DNA from: Bacteroidales bacterium
Lineage (GTDB): Bacteria > Bacteroidota > Bacteroidia > Bacteroidales > UBA932
Direction of reading: 5' to 3'
Assembly: GCA_017461285.1 (NCBI GenBank)
Contig: JAFTYS010000047.1
Span: forward strand, 1 to 8,355
Length of the DNA: 8,355 bases
Shown here: positions 1 to 4,930 of the stretch, one piece after another
Numbering within the stretch: position 1 is the first letter of the stretch
Layout of the letters: every line of letters starts with the position of its first letter
Translations under genes and position numbers: made by a program
The notes under the pieces: model-generated
The model's database searches: none
What the model was told of the DNA's origin: nothing
What the model saw: the letters and a program-made list of their open reading frames with translations, nothing else

Positions 1-84
1 AGGATCCTGCGGCAGGGAGATTTTCATATCGGTAACGGATTCTACATGAATGATTACATCATGGGAATCGATCTGAACTGCTAG
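1..84 (+). CDS. C-terminal end of a probable protein of unknown function (partial)
   Basis: Reading frame 1 is open from the first base to a TAG at 82-84 and gives 27 residues ending in GIDLNC. The peptide alternates hydrophobic and polar residues and contains Gly, Asn and Tyr (GNGFYMNDY), as expected for the last beta-strands of a secreted or beta-rich protein. Its codons look like those of the neighbouring genes. The stop overlaps the stop of the convergent DUF1349 gene inside a TGCTAGCA palindrome. The family cannot be recognised from so little sequence, and a chance open frame of this length is quite possible. Confidence 0.45.
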   Translation, partial: RILRQGDFHIGNGFYMNDYIMGIDLNC

Positions 85-821
85 CACTCTTTGTCCGGCT
101 GCTGTCCGTCATGCGCCTTCCACATGCACTCTGTGATCTTCATGTCTGTGAAGACTGCGGTAAACGACGAATCTTCAGGAGAGCAAGCGTAGATTCCGAA
201 GCTTATTCTGTCAGAAGCTGCGTGCATGTGGCAGATCCTCATCTGGCTGAAGTCTGTTCCGTCTGTAGAGCACTCGATACAGAAGTCGTCTCCGCGGCGT
301 GAGAAACGGTACCACATGGTCTTTACGTCTGCTCCGATTGCTGTAGTCGCCCAGTCCGAGTATCCTCCGTTTGTGACTACGCTGCCGAGATGCTGGAACT
401 CTTCATTCTCATACTCTACTGAGCCTTTGAGCCAGTTTTCGCTGTCCAGGTACATCACGATTCCGCACTGGTCGAAACGATGGTGGCTCTGGGTGAAGTC
501 TGTCTTTACCACAAAACTGAAATACTTCTCTGAGGTTTCCATCTGCAGCACCGGGGCGTTGTCATTACGGAAATGATAATAGGTCCTCTGCCAGAGGTCT
601 GTGTGTGGAGCGGTTGTTACGGTTATCGTGTCACCCTTGACCTCAGACGCTGCAGGAGTCCTTGTCCACTTCATGTTGTCCGGATTTATCTTGCCGTTGT
701 TCTGCAAGGCCTCTGTAACGCTGTCGACGAATCCGTCTTCCGATGCGTTCTGTGATGGGTTGCCGCATCCTGCGGCCATGATGCAAATGCTCATTGCAAA
801 CAATGCTTTCTTTATGTTCAT
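81..821 (-). CDS. DUF1349 domain lipoprotein (concanavalin A-like fold)
   Basis: This 246-residue protein has a lipoprotein signal: Lys4-Lys5, a hydrophobic stretch, then MAAGC with the lipidated cysteine at residue 19. The residues just after the cysteine (GNPSQN) carry no acidic cluster of the kind that marks surface-exported Bacteroidota lipoproteins, so a periplasm-facing anchor is more likely (inference). From about residue 50 the sequence resembles DUF1349 (also called 'regulation of enolase protein 1'), a lectin-like beta-sandwich: KWTRTP, DLWQRTYYHFRNDNAP, then FSFVVKTDF, CGIVMYLDSENWLKGSVEYE and FGIYACSPEDSSFTAVFTDMKI. The biochemical role of the family is not established. Glycan binding is plausible from the fold but not shown. 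The gene is last in a minus-strand run, 13 bases after the Arc-like gene, and has no promoter of its own that I can see. It is somewhat Cys-rich for an envelope protein, with several cysteines in the mature part. Family call fairly sure, function unknown. Confidence 0.82.
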   Translation of the reverse strand: MNIKKALFAMSICIMAAGCGNPSQNASEDGFVDSVTEALQNNGKINPDNMKWTRTPAASEVKGDTITVTTAPHTDLWQRTYYHFRNDNAPVLQMETSEKYFSFVVKTDFTQSHHRFDQCGIVMYLDSENWLKGSVEYENEEFQHLGSVVTNGGYSDWATTAIGADVKTMWYRFSRRGDDFCIECSTDGTDFSQMRICHMHAASDRISFGIYACSPEDSSFTAVFTDMKITECMWKAHDGQQPDKEC

Positions 822-834
822 GATTATCAGAATG

Positions 835-999
835 TCATTTCTTTTTCTTCAGTCTGCCGCTTTTGCGCAGGGCTTCGGATATTATCCACAGGAGTTGGCC
901 GTTGGTGGAGCGGAATTCATCTTCCGCCCACTTCTCAACGGCCTCCATCGTCTGTGCGTCAATGCGCAGCACAAAGCTTTTGTTCTGCTCCTTTGGCAT
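835..999 (-). CDS. Small Arc-like ribbon-helix-helix DNA-binding protein
   Basis: A 54-codon frame starts at ATG 999-997 and ends at TGA 837-835. The product begins MPKEQNKSFVLRIDAQTMEA and continues with AVEKWAEDEFRSTNGQLLWI, ending in a basic tail (KSGRLKKKK). The order is that of an Arc/MetJ-type ribbon-helix-helix fold: a short strand (SFVLRID, residues 8-14) that would insert into the major groove, helix A (about 16-29), a turn (STNGQ), and helix B (about 35-46). Such proteins act as dimers and usually bind short repeated sites as repressors. It lies 14 bases after the SPFH gene and 13 before the DUF1349 lipoprotein gene, all on one strand, so co-transcription is likely. As I recall, small Arc-like genes next to SPFH genes recur in many bacteria; this is from memory, not checked here. 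No Shine-Dalgarno is visible. An RNA or protein target instead of DNA cannot be excluded. Confidence 0.85.
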   Translation of the reverse strand: MPKEQNKSFVLRIDAQTMEAVEKWAEDEFRSTNGQLLWIISEALRKSGRLKKKK

Positions 1000-1013
1000 A
1001 GGGGATTGGTCTG

Positions 1014-1991
1014 TTAATGATGTAATGTTCCGGCATTGACTACAGGCTGTGCCGATTCGTCAGAGCAGAGCACTACAAGAAGGTTGCTTACCATGGCTGC
1101 CTTGCGCTCTTCGTCAAGTTCGACCACTTCGTTTTCTGCAAGCTGGTCTATCGCCATCTTCACCATTGAAACAGCACCTTCAACGATCTTCTCACGTGCC
1201 GAGATGATAGCATCGGCCTGCTGGCGGCGGAGCATTACGGCAGCGATTTCCGGAGCATATGCGAGATAATTGATACGTGCTTCTACAACCTCGATTCCTG
1301 CCATGTCAAGTCTTTCTGAAAGCTTCTTCTCCAGCTGGTCATTGATTTCGTCAGCATTCGAACGAAGGCTCAGTTCGCCTTCTGATGCCGAATTGTTGTC
1401 ATATGCATAATATCCTGCCACCTGACGGAGCGCTGCGTCGCTCTGTACCGCCACGAAGTTTGCGAGGGCGTCCATGCGTGTCTCGCTTGCGGTAGGTACG
1501 GAAACATTGACCTGACCGTTAGCTGTCTTGGTGGTGGTCGTCTGGGTCGGAGCGTCAATGTTGAATACTGCCTTGTAGATTTCTTCAGCCTTTACCTTCC
1601 AGACCAGAACGAGGCCGATCATGATAGGATTTCCCATCTTGTCGTTTACCTTGATAGGGTCGGCATTGAGGTTGCGGGCGCGGAGCGAGATCTTCTTCAC
1701 GCTCATGAACGGATTCACCCACCAGAAGCCTTCCTTGAGCAGGTTTCCGCGGTACTTTCCGAAAAACACAAGCACTCTTGCCTGATTAGGCTCGATCACC
1801 ATAAGGCCGATGAGGGAAATCAATGCAACGATTATCCCGATCACACCGAGGATGGCTGTCAGAGCGGTACCGTTGTTGACGGCATAGATGATTCCCCAGA
1901 TTCCGGCTGCTGTAAGGGCGAGGGATGCGAACATCATTACAAAGCCATTGGCCTTGAATCCCTTGTACTCGAAGTTCAAGTTCTTTTCCAT
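1014..1991 (-). CDS. SPFH/band 7 (stomatin/prohibitin-like) membrane protein
   Basis: This 325-residue protein has two adjacent hydrophobic segments near the N-terminus (about 17-38 and 45-65), forming a membrane hairpin or two-pass anchor. They are followed by an SPFH domain (about 66-255): [20 protein letters not shown] at its start, then [34 protein letters not shown], and the late block [21 protein letters not shown] charged helical part (about 250-300, [20 protein letters not shown]) is the coiled-coil-like region through which SPFH proteins assemble into large membrane rings. A Thr/Val/Ser-rich insert (about 148-170) interrupts the domain. Family members organise membrane microdomains and often regulate membrane proteases; the specific role here is unknown. 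The start at ATG 1991-1989 places the membrane segments correctly and lies about 40 bases downstream of a good promoter. It is first in a run with the Arc-like and DUF1349 genes. Confidence 0.93.
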   Translation of the reverse strand: MEKNLNFEYKGFKANGFVMMFASLALTAAGIWGIIYAVNNGTALTAILGVIGIIVALISLIGLMVIEPNQARVLVFFGKYRGNLLKEGFWWVNPFMSVKKISLRARNLNADPIKVNDKMGNPIMIGLVLVWKVKAEEIYKAVFNIDAPTQTTTTKTANGQVNVSVPTASETRMDALANFVAVQSDAALRQVAGYYAYDNNSASEGELSLRSNADEINDQLEKKLSERLDMAGIEVVEARINYLAYAPEIAAVMLRRQQADAIISAREKIVEGAVSMVKMAIDQLAENEVVELDEERKAAMVSNLLVVLCSDESAQPVVNAGTLHH

Positions 1992-2010
1992 ATTTGTCCG
2001 TTTTATTAAA

Positions 2011-2028
2011 TTGATATTATTTTGATAT
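2011..2028. repeat. Two TTGATAT direct repeats, 11 bases apart, in the SPFH leader
   Basis: TTGATAT occurs at 2011-2017 and again at 2022-2028, so the start-to-start distance is 11 bases, about one helical turn. The second copy lies within the palindrome TGATATCA (2023-2030), which abuts the -7 box of the SPFH promoter. A GATAT-type half site also lies upstream of the box on the opposite strand (ATATC, 2053-2057). The position fits an operator, perhaps for the Arc-like protein of the same operon (inference). The region is very AT-rich, so chance similarity is a real possibility. Confidence 0.35.
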
Positions 2029-2030
2029 CA

Positions 2031-2061
2031 CAAATATGGCAATAAATATTTAATATCCAAA
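2031..2061 (-). promoter_or_regulatory. Bacteroidota-type promoter for the SPFH operon
   Basis: On the minus strand TTTG (2061-2058) is followed by 19 bases and then CATATTTG (2038-2031). This matches the Bacteroidota housekeeping promoter (TTTG, about 19-20 bases, TAnnTTTG) in all but one base of the -7 box. It sits in the AT-rich gap between the helicase stop and the SPFH start and would leave a leader of roughly 30 bases. The TTTG box ends 9 bases from the helicase stop codon. I see no terminator between the genes, so helicase transcripts may also run into the SPFH operon. Confidence 0.7.
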
Positions 2062-2069
2062 ATTTTCAT

Positions 2070-4157
2070 CTAATATTTTGATGTGATTTCCAGAATCTGC
2101 TGACCGTACTTCTCGCACCTGGCTTTTCCGAAGCCTTTGATGGAGAGAAGTTCTGTCATGGTCTTGGGGACCAGAGATGCGATTTCGATGAGGGTGCTCT
2201 GATGCATTATGGTATATGCAGGCACATTGTCGGCCTTGAAACGTTCCGTACGCCATTCCTGGAGTCTTTCCCTGAGTTCTTCATTGACAGTAGACGGGGT
2301 GTCGGCGCTCTTGATGATCTTCCGGAGTCTTTTTCTTGCCTTTGTCCTGTCTTCAAGCTGACATTCCGTGCGGATCTTGCCGTACTGTTCGATGGAGAAT
2401 CCTTCTGCAATTATTGATTCGAAGGTCCGGCATAGGATGTCCAGCTGGATGAACAGGTCTTCAGCGTCCTCCTTGAGCCGCTTCTTCACTTCCTTGTTGT
2501 CGACCTCCAGATCTGAGATGACTATGCAGTATTTTCTTATCTCCTCTACAATCGGCAGATAATACTCCGAAGCCTTGCGTATCCTTTCATTGAGGTATGA
2601 ATCATCTTCTGATGGCGTGCCTTCGATCCGCGTCAGCTGGATCTTGAAGGTGTCGCCGGTCTTCCTGAGGTCTTCTGCCTTTATCTGGTACCGGATGAGC
2701 TTCTGATACTCGGACGGGTAGAGCTGCTCCATTGTTCCTGCCCATGCCTTGCGGTATGCAGTCAATGACTTTACCATGTCTGCTATCCCGAATATTTCCT
2801 TCAGGAGTTCGAAGGTGTGCTTTCTTTCTTCCCCGTCCAAAGCCGACCGGACGCTTTCAAGCGACGGTCTTCCGGCGTTGAATACGGCTACATGACTGTC
2901 GCTGTATATGGCTGATGGTCTTATCGGGGTTTCCAGGGATATGCCTTCAAGTGTGCGGCATCTGGATAGTGCTACATAGACCTGGCCGAAAGCGAATGCC
3001 GCACCGGCGTCTATAATGACATTGTCGAATGTAAGTCCCTGGCTTTTATGAATGGTCACTGCCCATGCGATCCTCAAAGGGAGCTGACGGAACTTTCCTA
3101 TCACCTCCGGCATTATCTCTCCGGACGATTCGTCGAGCGCATATTCGATGTTCTCCCAGTCGACGGGCTCTACGGCAATCGCTTCGCCGTCCTGGTCTGT
3201 CACTGTGATCAGCCCCTTGTCAGTAATCGATTCCACGATACCTATCTTTCCGTTGTAGAACCTGCCTTCAGGGTCGTTCCTGACGAACATGACCTGCGCT
3301 CCCTTCTTGAGGGAAAGGACGCTGTCAGCAGGATAGCTGTTTTCCGGAAATTCGCCTTCCACTTCTGCTTCGAACATCACAGGCTCCCCGGGAAGCTTCG
3401 CCAGCTTGGATGAGTTTACCTGATCTGCCTGGCTGTTGTGCGTGGTGAGACGTATCACGTCGCTTTCGGAATCGAAAGCATTTACCCTGGAGTTCAGCTT
3501 CTGAAGAATATCGTGCGTAATCCTGTCTTCGCGTACTGCATTGAGGATTTCAAGGAAATCAGTGTCTTTCTGCCTGTGGACCTTCTGGAGTTCGATCGTG
3601 ATGTAATCCAGTTTCTGGAGAGCCTTTGAGTGGAAGAAATATGGGGAAGGGTAGACTTGCGCCATGTATTGGCGCTCGTTTTCCTTCACTACAGGAGACA
3701 GCTGGTGGGCATCTCCTATCATCAGCAGCTGGACTCCTCCGAACGGCTTGCTGCTGCGGCGGTAATGCCTCAGACTCATGTCCACGGCGTCGAGCAGGTC
3801 CGCCCGGACCATGGAAATCTCGTCGATGACCAACAGGTCGAGGGTTCTGATGATCTTCTGCCTTTCCTTGCGGAGCCGGCGATATCTTTCCGGCATCTGG
3901 TACTCTGTCACAAGTTCCTTGACATCAGGAAGATATGGGCATAACGGGAGCTGGAAGAAAGAATGGATGGTCGAACCTCCCGCATTGATGGCCGCTACTC
4001 CGGTAGGAGCCAGGATGACGAACCTCTTTGAAATGTTCTGCGTTATGTATTTGAGGAAGGTTGTCTTTCCCGTCCCCGCCTTGCCTGTCAGAAATATCGA
4101 TCTTCCTGTAAATCTGACATACCTCTCCGCCGTCTCAAAAATTGCATCCTTCTCCAT
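2070..4157 (-). CDS. PIF1-like superfamily 1B DNA helicase with C-terminal HRDC-like domain
   Basis: With the chosen start the protein has 695 residues. The helicase motifs are in order: Walker A GKAGTGKT (25-32), PTGVAAINAGGSTIHSFF (about 52-68), Walker B LLVIDEIS with Asp112-Glu113, motif III IGDAHQLSP (about 147-155), TIHKSQGLTFDNVIIDA (368-384) and YVALSRCRTLEG (394-405). These fit the 5'-to-3' PIF1 group, which unwinds DNA ahead of replication or repair and removes structures such as G-quadruplexes. The middle part (about 435-630) is charged and helical without a recognised fold. The end (about 632-695, with IASLVPKTMTELLSIKGFGKA) resembles HRDC, an accessory DNA-binding domain of RecQ-type helicases. 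All catalytic motifs look intact. Start: the frame also has GTG at 4175 and ATG at 4163, but the likely -7 box covers 4175-4182, so the GTG would not be transcribed. ATG 4157 or 4163 is therefore preferred. It is divergent from the queuosine transporter. Confidence 0.9.
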   Translation of the reverse strand: MEKDAIFETAERYVRFTGRSIFLTGKAGTGKTTFLKYITQNISKRFVILAPTGVAAINAGGSTIHSFFQLPLCPYLPDVKELVTEYQMPERYRRLRKERQKIIRTLDLLVIDEISMVRADLLDAVDMSLRHYRRSSKPFGGVQLLMIGDAHQLSPVVKENERQYMAQVYPSPYFFHSKALQKLDYITIELQKVHRQKDTDFLEILNAVREDRITHDILQKLNSRVNAFDSESDVIRLTTHNSQADQVNSSKLAKLPGEPVMFEAEVEGEFPENSYPADSVLSLKKGAQVMFVRNDPEGRFYNGKIGIVESITDKGLITVTDQDGEAIAVEPVDWENIEYALDESSGEIMPEVIGKFRQLPLRIAWAVTIHKSQGLTFDNVIIDAGAAFAFGQVYVALSRCRTLEGISLETPIRPSAIYSDSHVAVFNAGRPSLESVRSALDGEERKHTFELLKEIFGIADMVKSLTAYRKAWAGTMEQLYPSEYQKLIRYQIKAEDLRKTGDTFKIQLTRIEGTPSEDDSYLNERIRKASEYYLPIVEEIRKYCIVISDLEVDNKEVKKRLKEDAEDLFIQLDILCRTFESIIAEGFSIEQYGKIRTECQLEDRTKARKRLRKIIKSADTPSTVNEELRERLQEWRTERFKADNVPAYTIMHQSTLIEIASLVPKTMTELLSIKGFGKARCEKYGQQILEITSKY

Positions 4158-4174
4158 GTCCATACCGTTTTGCA

Positions 4175-4182
4175 CAAAGATA
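4175..4182 (-). promoter_or_regulatory. -7 box for the helicase gene
   Basis: The minus strand reads TATCTTTG at 4182-4175, a perfect TAnnTTTG box. No TTTG is found 19-20 bases upstream, so the -33 element is poor. Transcription would begin only some 5-12 bases before the candidate ATG codons at 4163 and 4157, giving an almost leaderless message. The same octamer, TATCTTTG, is found upstream of the SDR gene at 8320-8313. Confidence 0.55.
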
Positions 4183-4208
4183 TGAAATATTCTTCAAGAA
4201 AATTTGAT

Positions 4209-4216
4209 TACCTTTG
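4209..4216 (+). promoter_or_regulatory. -7 box for the queuosine precursor transporter gene
   Basis: TACCTTTG is a perfect match to TAnnTTTG, with no clear TTTG at the expected upstream distance. Transcription would start around 4220-4224, leaving a leader of only about 10-14 bases before ATG 4234. It faces away from the helicase box and is 26 bases from it, so the two polymerase sites overlap. Confidence 0.55.
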
Positions 4217-4233
4217 CCGCAAATACTGATATT

Positions 4234-4899
4234 ATGGAAAAGGTTACGGAAAACCCTTTAAAAAACCGGGAAGGCAGCGATATGCTGCTTGTTGTCGTCG
4301 CTGCGCTTTTTGTCACCGCATATCTGGTGTCGAACATAATGGCCGTAAAGGTCATCGGCATCTTCGATCTTCTCTATTTCGATGCCGGCACAGTCACATT
4401 CCCGTTTGCATACATGCTTGGAGACGTCCTCACGGAAATATGGGGATATCGTACGGCCAAGAAAGTCATACTGCTTACCTTCGTGTGCAATGTCCTCATG
4501 GTCATATGCACGCAGATCGGTGTATGGCTTCCGTCTCCGGATTATCTGGATACGACCGCCCATGCATATAATACGATCTTCAACTATGTTCCTAGGATAG
4601 TCATTGCATCGCTTACCGGGTTTCTGCTGGGCGAGATTTCCAATGCATGGCTGATGGAAAAGATAAGGCATAAGCTCGGAGAAAGACGTCTCTGGGTCAG
4701 GACCATCGGCAGTTCTCTGATTGCCTATGTCTTTGACACTGTGCCGTTTGTGCTCATTGCCTTCGCCGGAACCCTGCCGGGACGCGATATCCTGCTGATG
4801 ATCGCCCTTCAGTACTTCATGAAACTTGGAATAGAAGTCATTTTCGGAACTCCGATGGCATACGCCATGATATCTGAGATAAAGAAGAAGGCGATATGA
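4234..4899 (+). CDS. yhhQ: Queuosine precursor transporter (YhhQ/VUT family)
   Basis: This 221-residue inner-membrane protein has about six hydrophobic segments (roughly 18-35, 41-60, 76-98, 118-137, 158-178 and 185-208). It carries the family hallmarks: VSNIMAVKV (32-40), the very typical FPFAYMLGDVLTEIWGYRTA (56-75), a GEISNAWLMEKIR block (133-145), and RTIGSSLIAYVFDTVPFVLI (156-175). Proteins of this family (COG1738, formerly DUF165) import queuosine precursors such as preQ0, preQ1 or queuine, used to modify the wobble base of GUN-decoding tRNAs; which precursor is taken up here cannot be told. ATG 4234 is chosen because the frame's only earlier start is a TTG at 4204, upstream of the likely -7 box. 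No Shine-Dalgarno is present. No other queuosine gene is in the window. The last codons form one arm of a terminator hairpin. Confidence 0.93.
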   Translation: MEKVTENPLKNREGSDMLLVVVAALFVTAYLVSNIMAVKVIGIFDLLYFDAGTVTFPFAYMLGDVLTEIWGYRTAKKVILLTFVCNVLMVICTQIGVWLPSPDYLDTTAHAYNTIFNYVPRIVIASLTGFLLGEISNAWLMEKIRHKLGERRLWVRTIGSSLIAYVFDTVPFVLIAFAGTLPGRDILLMIALQYFMKLGIEVIFGTPMAYAMISEIKKKAI

Positions 4900-4911
4900 A
4901 TCGCCTTCTTC
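4884..4911. terminator. Probable bidirectional terminator hairpin
   Basis: A perfect 12-bp stem (GAAGAAGGCGAT, 4884-4895, pairing with ATCGCCTTCTTC, 4900-4911) closes on a 4-base loop, ATGA, that contains part of the transporter's stop codon context. The stop TGA is at 4897-4899, so the left arm is coding sequence. T-rich sequence follows on the plus strand (TCTTGTCTTGATTTC), and CTTTATC follows on the minus strand. It lies between convergent genes and could end both transcripts; neither side has a long uninterrupted T run. Confidence 0.75.
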
Positions 4912-4930
4912 ATCTTGTCTTGATTTCAAA

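Noticed and set aside
601..1017. 138-codon plus-strand frame across the DUF1349 and Arc-like genes
   Set aside because: It is opposite two better-supported minus-strand genes, and the hydrophobic part arises from the reverse of the lipoprotein signal sequence.
4155..4175. AAAACGG occurring shortly before both the helicase ATG (4157) and the SPFH ATG (1991)
   Set aside because: The heptamer does not match the anti-Shine-Dalgarno and is found before only two genes; with no third case it is best treated as coincidence.
4183..4233. Possible preQ1 riboswitch upstream of the queuosine precursor transporter
   Set aside because: The predicted leader is only about 10-14 bases, and no pseudoknot-forming hairpin with an A-rich tail is visible before ATG 4234.
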